A stretch of 64,000 nucleotides of DNA, taken from assembly GCF_016623495.1 (NCBI RefSeq), contig NZ_JAEHHL010000002.1, positions 62,001-126,000 on the forward strand, read 5' to 3'. Below are positions 49,896 to 60,925 of the stretch, piece by piece. Each line of letters starts with the position of its first letter. Positions within the stretch are counted from its first letter, which is position 1. The notes below the pieces were generated by a model. That model searched no databases and had not been told where the DNA came from. It was given only the letters and a program-made list of their open reading frames with translations. Position numbers and translations under genes: made by a program. The stretch comes from Thermohalobaculum xanthum. GTDB taxonomy: Bacteria > Pseudomonadota > Alphaproteobacteria > Rhodobacterales > Rhodobacteraceae.

Positions 49896-51245
49896 TCAGA
49901 CCGTGCGCAGATAGGCGTCGTACTCGACGTCCGAGACGCGGCCCATCAGGGTCGTGCGCTCCTGCCGCTTGATCGTGGCATAGATGCGCTGGAACTCGGC
50001 GCCGAGCCAGCCCTCGACGAAGTCCGAATTGGCGAAGGCCTGCTCGGCCATGACCCACGAGATCGGCAGCAGCTCGCCATGTTCCTCGCTCGCCTCGCCG
50101 TAGGTCGGCTCGGGCGGCTCGAGGCCCCGCTGGATGCCGTCGAGCGCGCCGGCCAGCACCGCCGCGGCCATCAGGTAGGCATTGGCGTCCGAGCCCGAGA
50201 CGCGATGCTCGATCCGCGCGCCCTTGCCCGATGTCTCGGGCACACGCACCGCGGTGCCGCGGTTGTCGATGCCCCAGGCCTTGACCACCGGCGCGTAGGA
50301 ACCCGGCAGAAGCCGGCGATAGCTGTTGTGGTGCGGCGCATAGAGCAGCATCGTGTCGGCCATGCTTTCCAGCATCCCCGCCACTGCGTGGCGCACGGTC
50401 TGGTTTGGCGCCTTGCCCCCGCCGTCGAAGATGTTGCGCCCGGTCTCGTCCAGCAGGCTCAGATGGATATGCTGGCCCGACCCCGCCATGTCGCCGAAGG
50501 GCTTGGGCATGAAGCTTGCGTCCATCGAATGCGCGCGCGCCACGCCGCGGATCGCGCGCTTGAGCGCGACCATGTGATCGCAGGCCTCCAGCGCGTCCTC
50601 GACATGGCGCAGGTTCATCTCGAACTGGCCCGCGCCGAACTCGCAGATCGCGGTCTCGGCCGGCGCGCCGAGCGCCTGCGCCGCCTCGGTGATCTCGGAC
50701 AGCACCGGCTCGAAGGCCCGGATCACCGACATGTCATAGAGCTGCGCGCGGCTCAGCCGCCCGCCCGCCACCGGGTTCTTGGGCGGCAGCGGATGCTCGG
50801 GATCGATCAGGTAGAACTCCAGCTCCAGCGCCATGACCGGCGTGAGCTTCATCGCCACGGCCCTCTCGACCACGCGGGCCAGAACGCCGCGCGGGTCGTA
50901 GTCGCAGACCGCGTCGCCGGTCTCGTTCAGCATCATGCACTGCATCTGCGCCGTCGGTCGCTTGGCCCACAGCATCGGCGCCAACGTCTCGGGCAGCGGC
51001 CGCAGGACGCCGTCGGGGTCGCCCACTTCCAGCGCGATGGCGTTCTTGGGCACGTCCGCCCCGAAGATGTCGAGCCCCAGCGTCGAGATCGGCAGCTTCA
51101 TGCCGCCGTCGCCCATCTTGGCCAGCATGTCGATCGGAACCAGCTTGCCGCGCGGGACGCCGTTGAGGTCGGTCACATAGACCTCGGCCACCTCGATCCG
51201 CGGGAACTCGTCACGGAACGCGGCCAGTTGCTCGGCAAAGGTCAT
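49896..51245 (-). CDS. puuA: glutamine synthetase family protein, probable gamma-glutamylputrescine synthetase
   Basis: 449 residues. GS-type motifs: VMALELEFYL (metal Glu), ICEFGAGQFEMN, FMPKPFGDMAGSGQHIHLSL, and NRGTAVRVPETSGKGARIEHR. It lacks the adenylylation Tyr loop of housekeeping GlnA and matches the PuuA/GlnT side of the family, which ligates glutamate to putrescine or another amine. Two bases separate its start from the agmatinase stop, so they form an operon. PuuA function is strongly suggested by speB and puuB nearby. Confidence 0.88.
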   Translation of the reverse strand: MTFAEQLAAFRDEFPRIEVAEVYVTDLNGVPRGKLVPIDMLAKMGDGGMKLPISTLGLDIFGADVPKNAIALEVGDPDGVLRPLPETLAPMLWAKRPTAQMQCMMLNETGDAVCDYDPRGVLARVVERAVAMKLTPVMALELEFYLIDPEHPLPPKNPVAGGRLSRAQLYDMSVIRAFEPVLSEITEAAQALGAPAETAICEFGAGQFEMNLRHVEDALEACDHMVALKRAIRGVARAHSMDASFMPKPFGDMAGSGQHIHLSLLDETGRNIFDGGGKAPNQTVRHAVAGMLESMADTMLLYAPHHNSYRRLLPGSYAPVVKAWGIDNRGTAVRVPETSGKGARIEHRVSGSDANAYLMAAAVLAGALDGIQRGLEPPEPTYGEASEEHGELLPISWVMAEQAFANSDFVEGWLGAEFQRIYATIKRQERTTLMGRVSDVEYDAYLRTV

Positions 51246-51247
51246 GA

Positions 51248-52204
51248 TTATCCTCGGGTCCGCGCATAGAGACAGATCATCTCCAGCGCCAGTGTCGCGC
51301 CGGCAAGCGCGGTGATCTCGGCATGGTCATAGGCGGGTGACACCTCGACCATGTCCATGCCCTTGAGGTCGATCCCGCCCAACGCGCGCAGCGTCTCCTT
51401 CGCGTGCCAGGTCGAGGGGCCGCCGCAGACGGGGGTGCCCGTGCCCGGCGCGAAGGCCGGGTCGAGATAGTCGATGTCGAAGGTCAGATAGCAGGGCCGG
51501 TCGCCCACGACCTTGCGGATCTCGGCCGCCACCTCCTCGGGGCTGCGGCGCAGCACCCAGTTGGCGTCACGGATCTCGAAGCCCATCGGCTCGTCGTTCG
51601 TGGTCCTCAGCCCGACCTGGATCGAGGTCGCCGGATCGAGAATGCCGTCCTCGACGGCGCGGCGGAACATCGTGCCATGGTCAATGCGCCCGCTCTCGTC
51701 CGAGCCCCAGGTGTCCGAATGCGCGTCGAAATGGATCAGCGACAGCGGCGCGCCATGCTTGGCCGCATGTGCCCTGAGCGATGGGTAGGTGGTGAAATGA
51801 TCGCCGCCGATCAGCAGCGCCGCCGGCCCCTGCCCGATCACGTGGGAGATCGCCGCCTCGATGCGACCGGGCACCTCGGCGGGGTAGCCCGCATCCCACC
51901 AGATGTCGCCCCAGTCGACCACGGCCAACTGCTCGAACGGGTCGACGGCCGAGGGCCAGGCCCGGCTCCAGGCGATGTTGGTCGAGGCCGCGCGCACCGC
52001 CCGCGGCCCGAAACGGCAGCCCGACCGCCCGGTGACCGAGGTGTCGAAGGGCACGCCCATCACCGCGAGATCGACGCCCGCAAGATCGCGCGCATAGCGC
52101 CGCCGGCAGAAGCTCAACGCGCCCGAATAGAACGGCTCGTCATGGGTGACGGCCTTCGCATCCTCGGCGAGGAAGGCATAGTCCTTGCGGAAGGGGTCGG
52201 TCAT
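51248..52204 (-). CDS. speB: agmatinase / ureohydrolase
   Basis: 318 residues. Binuclear Mn site fully present: GGDH, FDAHSDTW, and DIDYLDPAFAPGTGTPVCGG. It hydrolyses agmatine to putrescine and urea; guanidinobutyrase is an alternative in this subgroup. It is first in the speB-puuA operon and divergent from a GntR regulator; the 76-base intergenic region holds the palindrome TGTGATCACA. Confidence 0.92.
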   Translation of the reverse strand: MTDPFRKDYAFLAEDAKAVTHDEPFYSGALSFCRRRYARDLAGVDLAVMGVPFDTSVTGRSGCRFGPRAVRAASTNIAWSRAWPSAVDPFEQLAVVDWGDIWWDAGYPAEVPGRIEAAISHVIGQGPAALLIGGDHFTTYPSLRAHAAKHGAPLSLIHFDAHSDTWGSDESGRIDHGTMFRRAVEDGILDPATSIQVGLRTTNDEPMGFEIRDANWVLRRSPEEVAAEIRKVVGDRPCYLTFDIDYLDPAFAPGTGTPVCGGPSTWHAKETLRALGGIDLKGMDMVEVSPAYDHAEITALAGATLALEMICLYARTRG

Positions 52205-52238
52205 TCATCAGGTTCCGGCATTTGACATCGGCGCGAAT

Positions 52239-52248
52239 TGTGATCACA
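52239..52248. promoter_or_regulatory. TGTGATCACA palindrome between speB and gntR (operator candidate)
   Basis: Perfect 10-bp palindrome in the 76-base divergent region, 33 bases before the GntR start and 35 before the speB start. The same core recurs at 54150-54163 before the aminotransferase gene. The GT-N-AC core fits FadR-type GntR operators. Confidence 0.7.
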
Positions 52249-52280
52249 TCGTGCCGGGAAGATCAAGGGACCTCACGCCG

Positions 52281-52943
52281 ATGAACGCGCCCAGCACGGA
52301 TGCCCCGGTTCCGGCCCACGAGGCGGTCTACCGCGCGCTGCGCAGCCAGATCCTCGACGGCGAGCTGGCGCCCGGAGCCTCGCTCACGCTGCGCGGCGTG
52401 GCCGAGCGGCTCGGCGTGTCGATGACGCCGGCGCGCGAGGCCGTGCGCCGGCTGGTCGCCGAGCGCGCGCTGGCGATGACCGACACGGGCCGCGTGCAGG
52501 TGCCGCTGCCCGATGCCGACGCGCTCGACGAGCTGTTCCGCGCTCGCTCGCTGCTCGAGCCCGAACTGGCCGTGCGTGCCCTGCCACGCATCGACAAGGC
52601 CCTGATCTCCCAGCTTCGCGCCATCGACGAGCGGCTGGGCTCGTGTCTCGAAGCCGGCGACGCGGCGGGCTATGTCCGGGCGAACAACGCCTTCCACGGC
52701 CTGCTTTATTCGCGGGCCGAGGCACCGGCGCTGATGGCGCTGGTCGAGAGCGTCTGGCTCCAGACCTCGCCGGTGATGCGCCGCGTCTACGGCCGCACAG
52801 GAACAGGCGCGCTGGTCGATTACCATGAGGCCGCGCTCGACGCCCTGGCCGCGCGCGACGCGGAGGCGCTGGCCGCTGCCATCCGCTCGGACGTCGAGCA
52901 GGGCATGATGCTGGCGCGGGAGGCCGCACCGCCCGGCCGTTGA
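52281..52943 (+). CDS. GntR-family transcriptional regulator (FadR/FCD subfamily)
   Basis: 220 residues. N-terminal wHTH ILDGELAPGASLTLRGVAER then LGVSMTPAREAVRRL (GntR signature), followed by a helical FCD ligand domain with metal-binding His pattern (NNAFHGLLY, YHEAALDAL). Start ATG 52281 was chosen because the N-terminus from MNAPSTDAPVPAHEAV fits the family. It likely represses the speB-puuA operon, itself and the aminotransferase gene through TGTGATCACA. Confidence 0.9.
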   Translation: MNAPSTDAPVPAHEAVYRALRSQILDGELAPGASLTLRGVAERLGVSMTPAREAVRRLVAERALAMTDTGRVQVPLPDADALDELFRARSLLEPELAVRALPRIDKALISQLRAIDERLGSCLEAGDAAGYVRANNAFHGLLYSRAEAPALMALVESVWLQTSPVMRRVYGRTGTGALVDYHEAALDALAARDAEALAAAIRSDVEQGMMLAREAAPPGR

Positions 52944-52956
52944 AGCGCGGCCGGCC

Positions 52957-53682
52957 TCAGTGGTTGCCGCTCCCGTCCTCGACGGCGGTCAGCGAGCTCC
53001 GCGTCCAGGTCTGCGGCCGCCGCAGGAAGTCGTGCAGGGTCTTGCCCGGCTCGGCCTTGAACCCGTCGGTCAGCGCCTCGAACTCGTGTATCCGGTCGAG
53101 CCGGAATGTGCGGAAGTCCTGGCGCAGCTCGCACCAGGCCGCCAGCACCCAGACCGGCCCGAAGAAGGCCAGCGACAACGGCCTGACGACGCGCGCGGAT
53201 CCCTGCCCCAGCACGTCGGTATAGGCGAAGCGCACCTTGCGCTGGCGGCGCACCGCGTGGCGCAGTTCGGCAAGATCGAAGCCGATCGGCTCCATCCGGT
53301 AGGACGACGGCGCCAGCAGCGCCGTGTTCGCCATGTAGCCGCGCAGCCGCTCGGGCACCACCGCCTCGATCTTCGCCGCCGCGTCCCCTGCAGCCGCGGC
53401 AAGCTCGGCATCGCCCCAGGTCTCGACGATGCGCGCGCCCAGGACCAGCGCCTCGATCTCCTGCTCGGTGAACATCAGCGGCGGCAGGTCGTAGCCGGGC
53501 CTGAGCACATAGCCGACGCCCGCCTCGCCCTCGATCGGCACGCCGCTCGCGATCAGGTCGCGGATGTCGCGATAGATCGTGCGCTCGGACACCTCCAGCG
53601 CCTCGCCCAGCTCGCGGGCGGTGGTGGTCTGCCTGCGGCGCAGGTGCTGGATGATCTCGAAGAGGCGGTCTGCACGGCGCAT
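52957..53682 (-). CDS. YafY-type transcriptional regulator (HTH_11 plus WYL domain)
   Basis: 241 residues. N-terminal MRRADRLFEIIQHLRRRQTT ... VSERTIYRDIRDL is an HTH_11 domain; the WYL region (FGPVWVLAAWCELRQDFRTFRLDRI) fills the C-terminal half. WYL proteins sense nucleic-acid or nucleotide ligands. Start ATG 53682 has GGAG about 10 bases upstream; in-frame starts at 53706 (ATG) and 53718 (GTG) are possible. It is divergent from a DUF1127 gene, with two large palindromes between. Confidence 0.87.
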   Translation of the reverse strand: MRRADRLFEIIQHLRRRQTTTARELGEALEVSERTIYRDIRDLIASGVPIEGEAGVGYVLRPGYDLPPLMFTEQEIEALVLGARIVETWGDAELAAAAGDAAAKIEAVVPERLRGYMANTALLAPSSYRMEPIGFDLAELRHAVRRQRKVRFAYTDVLGQGSARVVRPLSLAFFGPVWVLAAWCELRQDFRTFRLDRIHEFEALTDGFKAEPGKTLHDFLRRPQTWTRSSLTAVEDGSGNH

Positions 53683-53735
53683 GGGATCGGGTCTCCGAGG
53701 CGGCATCTGCACGGCCACGAAGACTAGGCTAGCAC

Positions 53736-53757
53736 TCCTGACACCATGCTGTCAGGA
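53736..53757. promoter_or_regulatory. palindrome 1 between WYL regulator and DUF1127 gene
   Basis: TCCTGACA-N6-TGTCAGGA, perfect 8-bp arms. Its core CTGACA-N6-TGTCAG is repeated in a second copy 33 bp away centre to centre, about three DNA turns. Probably an operator of the adjacent WYL regulator. Confidence 0.7.
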
Positions 53758-53770
53758 GCCGTTCGCGGTG

Positions 53771-53788
53771 CTGACACAACGCTGTCAG
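53771..53788. promoter_or_regulatory. palindrome 2 between WYL regulator and DUF1127 gene
   Basis: CTGACA-N6-TGTCAG, the same arms and spacer length as the site at 53736-53757 but a different spacer (CAACGC against CCATGC). Conservation of arms but not spacer supports a protein-binding site. Confidence 0.7.
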
Positions 53789-53868
53789 TGGACCTGGCGC
53801 ATGGTGTTTCCCAAGCCCGGCAGCGAGTCGGGCAAGCCCCGGAAACCCATCGACCAAGGAGATCCGAC

Positions 53869-54087
53869 ATGACCACCATCGCCCCCCGTCTCGGTGCCGC
53901 CGCGGCTCCCGTCGGCCGCCGCCTTGCCGCCGGGCTCGCCCGGCTCCTGAACGCGCTCCACACCGCCTGGTGGCGGCGGCGCACCGCCAGGATCCTCGAG
54001 GGCCTCGACGACCGCGTGCTGCGCGACATCGGCGTCAATCGCGGCGACATCGGCGACGTCCTGCGCCGCATAGGGCGCCGCGACTGA
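53869..54087 (+). CDS. DUF1127 (YjiS-like) mini-protein
   Basis: 72 residues from ATG 53869 with AAGGAG upstream. C-terminal ILEGLDDRVLRDIGVNRGDI is the DUF1127 signature, preceded by an Arg/Trp-rich amphipathic stretch (ALHTAWWRRRTARI). Such proteins are linked to RNA metabolism and phosphate or stress responses in alphaproteobacteria. Its control by the divergent WYL regulator is inferred from the two palindromes. It sits between polyamine genes, probably as an independent unit. Confidence 0.85.
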   Translation: MTTIAPRLGAAAAPVGRRLAAGLARLLNALHTAWWRRRTARILEGLDDRVLRDIGVNRGDIGDVLRRIGRRD

Positions 54088-54149
54088 GCCCGCGGGCGCG
54101 CAAGGCCGACTTGCGCGCCACGCCTACTTCGGCGCCTTGACTGGCGGGG

Positions 54150-54163
54150 TTTGTGATCACAAA
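54150..54163. promoter_or_regulatory. TTTGTGATCACAAA palindrome upstream of putrescine aminotransferase gene
   Basis: Perfect 14-bp palindrome, 47 bases before the start codon of the class III aminotransferase. Its 10-bp core is identical to the site in the speB/gntR intergenic region about 1.9 kb away. Likely a shared GntR operator. Confidence 0.72.
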
Positions 54164-54210
54164 ATGCGGTCACCGATTCTCCCGTCCACTCCCGCCTCCG
54201 AGGTGACCGA

Positions 54211-55605
54211 ATGACCGCGCCCGTGAACCTGCGTTCGACCGAAGACTACCGCAAGATGGACGCGGCCCATCACTGGCACCCCTTCACCGACACGGCCGAG
54301 CTCAACGCCAAGGGCGCGCGCGTGTTCACCGGGGCCGAGGGTGTGTGGCTGCGCGACTCGGAGGGCAACCGCATCCTCGACGGCATGGCCGGGCTCTGGT
54401 GCGTCGCCGTGGGCTATGGCCGGCCCGAGATCGTCGAGGCGGTGACCCGCCAGCTGCAAGACCTGCCCTATTACAACACCTTCTTCCAGTGCACCCACCC
54501 ATCGGCGGCCGAGTTCGCTGAAGCCGTGACCGCCGTGGCGCCCGCGCATCTCAACCGCGTGTTCTTCACCAATTCCGGCTCGGAATCGAACGACACGGTG
54601 TTCCGCCTCGCCCGGGTCTACTGGGATTGCATGGACAAGCCCTCGAAGAAGCAGTTCATCGCCCGGCGCAACGGCTATCACGGCTCGACCGTGGTCGGCG
54701 CCTCGTTCGGCGGCATGTCGGCGATGCACGGCCAGTCGGACCTGCCGATCGAGGGCATCCACCATATCGGCCAGCCCTACTGGTTCGGCGAGGGGCGCGA
54801 GACCGGCATGACGCCCGACGAGTTCGGCCGCGCCCGCGCCCGCGAGCTCGAGGACAAGATCCGCGAGGTCGGCGCCGACAACATCGCCGCCTTCATCGCC
54901 GAACCGATCCAGGGCGCCGGCGGCGTCGTCATCCCGCCCGCCAGCTACTGGCCCGAGATCTCGCGCATCTGCCGCAAGCACGACATCCTGCTGGTTGCCG
55001 ACGAGGTCATCTGCGGCTTCGGCCGCACCGGCAACTGGTTCGGCTCGGACACCTTCGGGATCGAACCCGACCTCATGTCCATCGCCAAGGGCATGACCTC
55101 GGGCTACGTCCCGATGGGCGGCGTCATGATCTCGGACCGCGTGGCCGACGTCGTGATCGCCAAGGCGGGCGAGTTCTACCACGGCTACACCTATTCGGGG
55201 CATCCCGCCGCCTGCGCCGCCGGCCTCGCCAACCTGCGCATCATGCAGGAGGAGAAGCTGGTCGAGCGCGTGCGCGACGACATTGGCCCCTACATGCAGG
55301 CGAAATGGGCGAGCCTGGGCGATCACCCGCTGATCGGCGAGGCCCGCATGACCGGCCTGATCGGCGCCGCCGAGCTGGTACGCCGCAAGGAACCGATCGA
55401 GCGCTTCCCCGACGCCGGCACCACCGGCACGCTGTGCCGCAACCTCTCGGTCGAGAACGGGCTGGTGATGCGTGCGGTGGGCGACACCATGGTGATCGCG
55501 CCGCCGCTGGTGATCAGCCGCGAGGAGTGCGACGAGCTGGTGGCACGCGCGCGCAAGACCTTCGATCGGCTGGCCGACCACCTCACCCGCGAAGGGGCGC
55601 TTTGA
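54211..55605 (+). CDS. spuC: class III PLP aminotransferase, probable putrescine-pyruvate aminotransferase
   Basis: 464 residues. Features: LWCVAVGYG, FFTNSGSESNDTVFRLARVY, GYHGSTVVGASFGG, IAEPIQGAGGVVIPP, LLVADEVICGFGRTGNWFG, and the PLP-binding Lys in SIAKGMTSGYVPMG. The combination is that of SpuC-like amine:pyruvate transaminases. It turns putrescine into 4-aminobutanal. Related beta-alanine or taurine transaminases are alternatives, but polyamine genes on both sides favour this call. Followed by puuB after 106 bases. Confidence 0.9.
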   Translation: MTAPVNLRSTEDYRKMDAAHHWHPFTDTAELNAKGARVFTGAEGVWLRDSEGNRILDGMAGLWCVAVGYGRPEIVEAVTRQLQDLPYYNTFFQCTHPSAAEFAEAVTAVAPAHLNRVFFTNSGSESNDTVFRLARVYWDCMDKPSKKQFIARRNGYHGSTVVGASFGGMSAMHGQSDLPIEGIHHIGQPYWFGEGRETGMTPDEFGRARARELEDKIREVGADNIAAFIAEPIQGAGGVVIPPASYWPEISRICRKHDILLVADEVICGFGRTGNWFGSDTFGIEPDLMSIAKGMTSGYVPMGGVMISDRVADVVIAKAGEFYHGYTYSGHPAACAAGLANLRIMQEEKLVERVRDDIGPYMQAKWASLGDHPLIGEARMTGLIGAAELVRRKEPIERFPDAGTTGTLCRNLSVENGLVMRAVGDTMVIAPPLVISREECDELVARARKTFDRLADHLTREGAL

Positions 55606-55711
55606 CCGTCACCCGGACGGCGCGGCGCGCCAAGGCGGCGGCGCCCCCACCCGGCGCAAGAGCGGGCGGCCACGGCCGCCATGCCGCACCCGCCGACAGC
55701 GCGAGCCGACC

Positions 55712-57007
55712 ATGACCAGCTACCTCACCGCCAATGACCGCCCCGGCCAGCACCCGCGCAGCTGGTATGCCGACACCGCGGGCCCGATGCCCGACCACCC
55801 GGCGCTCGCAGGCGAGGCGCGCGCCGATGTCTGCGTCGTTGGCGGCGGCTATGCCGGGCTCTCGGCGGCGCTGCACCTGGCCGAGCGCGGCTACTCCGTC
55901 GTGCTGCTCGAGGCCAACCGCATCGGCTGGGGCGCCTCGGGCCGCAACGGCGGCCAGCTTGGCACCGGTCCACGCCAGGACATCCGCGCCTACGAGGCGA
56001 AGATCGGCCGCGACGATGCGCGCAAGGTCTGGGACATCGCGATCGCTGCCAACCGGCTGGTGCGCGAGCTGATCGCGCGCCACGGCATCGATTGCAACCT
56101 GACCGATGGCGGGCTCGAGGCTGCGTGGAAACCCGGCCACGCCACCGAGATGGCCGAATACGCCGATCATGTCAGCCGCCACTACGGCCGCGACGACCTC
56201 AAGGTGATTGATCGGGCCGCGATGGCCGACTGGCTCGGCACCGGGCGCTACCACGGCGGGCTCTACGAGGGGATGTACGCCCATCTCCACCCGCTACGCC
56301 TTGCACTGGGCATCGGCCATGCCGCCGCGGCGGCGGGCGCGCGGCTCCATGAGCTCAGCCGCGTCACGCGCGTCTCGCCGGGACGGGTTGAGACGGAAGA
56401 CGGCGCGGTTACGGCCGACCACGTGATCCTGGCGATGAACGGCTATCTCGACGGTCTCGTGCCCGCGGTGCAGGCACGCTCGATGCCGATCAACAACTTC
56501 ATCGCCGTGACCGAACCGCTGGGCCAGGACCGTGCGGCCCAGATCATCAAGGGGCCCTACGCCGTCTCGGACACGAAGTTCGTGCTCAACTACTACCGCA
56601 TGACACCCGACCACCGCCTGCTCTGGGGCGGGGGCGAGAGCTATGGCGCGCGCTTCCCCTCGGACATCGCGGGGCTCGTGCGCTCGAAGATGCTCGAGAT
56701 CTTCCCCCAGCTTTCCGATGCCGCCCTGACCCACGCCTGGGGCGGAACGCTCGCGATCACCGCGCCCCGCATGCCGATCTTCCAGCGGGTGGATCCGCAG
56801 ACGCTTGCGATTTCGGGCTGGTCGGGCTCGGGCATCCACATGGCCACCATGGGCGGGCTGATCGCGGCCGAGGCGATCGCCGGCCAGAGCGAGCGCTGGG
56901 ATGCGATGGCGCGGCTGCCGATCCCCGCCTTTCCGGGCGGCGAGTGGTTCCGCGCGCCCCTGCTCGCGCTCGCGATGACCTGGTATTCCCTGCGCGACCG
57001 GCTCTGA
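55712..57007 (+). CDS. puuB: FAD-dependent oxidoreductase, probable gamma-glutamylputrescine oxidase
   Basis: 431 residues. Dinucleotide motif VCVVGGGYAGLSAALHLAER, then RIGWGASGRNGGQ (DAO/GlpD family), and a C-terminal FAD motif ISGWSGSGIHMATMGG. The architecture and the opening (SYLTANDRPGQHPRSWYADT) are typical of PuuB/OrdL proteins. It oxidises gamma-glutamylputrescine to the aldehyde. Together with puuA and speB it covers the glutamylated putrescine route; puuC is not in the window. Confidence 0.9.
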   Translation: MTSYLTANDRPGQHPRSWYADTAGPMPDHPALAGEARADVCVVGGGYAGLSAALHLAERGYSVVLLEANRIGWGASGRNGGQLGTGPRQDIRAYEAKIGRDDARKVWDIAIAANRLVRELIARHGIDCNLTDGGLEAAWKPGHATEMAEYADHVSRHYGRDDLKVIDRAAMADWLGTGRYHGGLYEGMYAHLHPLRLALGIGHAAAAAGARLHELSRVTRVSPGRVETEDGAVTADHVILAMNGYLDGLVPAVQARSMPINNFIAVTEPLGQDRAAQIIKGPYAVSDTKFVLNYYRMTPDHRLLWGGGESYGARFPSDIAGLVRSKMLEIFPQLSDAALTHAWGGTLAITAPRMPIFQRVDPQTLAISGWSGSGIHMATMGGLIAAEAIAGQSERWDAMARLPIPAFPGGEWFRAPLLALAMTWYSLRDRL

Positions 57008-57059
57008 GGCGCGCGACCCCGTCACCCCGGGCCTGAACCACCCCCCGCCAAACGAGATA

Positions 57060-57083
57060 GGCCCCGGAGCTGCCTCCGGGGCC
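57060..57083. terminator. bidirectional terminator between puuB and clpB
   Basis: Perfect 10-bp stem GGCCCCGGAG/CTCCGGGGCC with a 4-base loop CTGC, in the 103-base gap between converging genes. No long T-run on either strand. Confidence 0.75.
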
Positions 57084-57110
57084 TCGATCCGTTTGCGCCT
57101 TAGGCGGCGC

Positions 57111-59720
<2,610 letters not shown>

Positions 59721-59991
59721 GCACTGCTCCCTCTGGCACGATCTGCCCGGCGCCCGTGATCGGCACGCCAGGCCTCGCCTGGATCCGCGGACATCCGAAG
59801 CCTGCCCGCCGACACGAATGTGGTGTTTGTGCAACGCTTCCGCAAGCGGCCCCGGCGTGGCAATCGGCCCGGTCGCATGCAATCGCATCCGCCACAGCCG
59901 CGCCTTGTCCTGCGTCAAGCCCCGCCGGCGCTCTTGCCAGCACCGCGCCCGGCTGGCATCAGACCCTCACAGCCCGCGAAAGGAGCCCGCC

Positions 59992-60711
59992 ATGACCGTC
60001 CCAGCCCGCCAGCCGGCCGCCCACACCGCCGACGACCGCCTGATCGTCGCGCTCGACGTCCCCAACGCCCTAGCCGGCGAGGAGATGGCCGACCGCCTTG
60101 GCGACGCGGTGTCGTTCTACAAGATCGGGCTTGGCATGCTGACCGGCGGAGGGCTTGCGCTCGCCTCCGAGCTCAAGTCGCGCGGCAAGCGAGTCTTCCT
60201 CGACCTCAAGCTCTTCGACATCGGCGCCACGGTCGAGGCGGCGGTGCGCGGGCTCGCGGGCTTCGGGCTCGACTTCCTCACCGTCCATGGCGACCCCCAC
60301 GTGGTGCGCGCGGCGATCCGGGGGCGAGGCGACGCGCCGACCCGCATCCTCGCGGTGACGGTGCTGACCTCGCTCGACCGGGGCGACCTCGATGACATGC
60401 TGATCCAGCCGGGCGAGACCGCCGAGATCACGCTCGAGCGCGCCCGCCGCGCGCTGGCCGCCGGCGCCGACGGCGTGATCGCCAGCCCGCAGGAAGCCGC
60501 CCTCATCCGCGCCCTGCCCGAGGCCGCGGGCCGGCTGATCGTCACCCCCGGCGTGCGCCCCGCCGGCGCCGCGCTGGGCGACCAGAAGCGTGTCGCCACC
60601 CCCGCCGCGGCGCTGGCCGCCGGCGCCGATCACATCGTCGTCGGCCGCCCGGTCTGGGCCGCGCCGGACCCGAAGGCCGCCGCCGAGGCCATCCTCGCCG
60701 AGATCGCCTGA
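59992..60711 (+). CDS. pyrF: orotidine 5'-phosphate decarboxylase
   Basis: 239 residues from ATG 59992 with AAGGAG just upstream. Active-site stretch VFLDLKLFDIGATVEAAVRG carries the D-x-K-x-x-D set; IVTPGVRPAG ... DHIVVGRPVW forms the phosphate-binding end. It makes UMP, last step of pyrimidine synthesis. Divergent from clpB. Confidence 0.96.
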   Translation: MTVPARQPAAHTADDRLIVALDVPNALAGEEMADRLGDAVSFYKIGLGMLTGGGLALASELKSRGKRVFLDLKLFDIGATVEAAVRGLAGFGLDFLTVHGDPHVVRAAIRGRGDAPTRILAVTVLTSLDRGDLDDMLIQPGETAEITLERARRALAAGADGVIASPQEAALIRALPEAAGRLIVTPGVRPAGAALGDQKRVATPAAALAAGADHIVVGRPVWAAPDPKAAAEAILAEIA

Positions 60712-60925
60712 CCGCGCGCTGCCCGCGCCCCGGGCGCAACGCCCCCGGCCCCAAGGCTCAGGACGAGCAGCGCGCCTCGTCCAAGGCGCACCACTTGGGA
60801 TTCATTCTCTGCGCTGTCGCGGATATTTTATCTTATATTCAATAGCTTATCTTCCCTTGCACGCGTGAAAGCCCCTCCCCGCAGCCCTCTCCCTCCCCGC
60901 CCGGCAACCTGCTAGTCTGGGCTGC
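60712..60925. other. intergenic region pyrF-dinB
   Basis: 214 bases. The middle (60821-60850) is unusually AT-rich (ATATTTTATCTTATATTC) and probably holds the dinB promoter. No LexA-type GTTC-N7-GTTC box was found, so SOS control is not supported. Confidence 0.4.

Noticed and set aside
59721..59991. Heat-shock (RpoH) promoter of clpB at the CTTGAC near 59919
   Set aside because: A CTTGAC is present on the minus strand, but no matching -10 element at proper spacing.
60712..60925. SOS (LexA) control of dinB
   Set aside because: No GTTC-N7-GTTC box found upstream.
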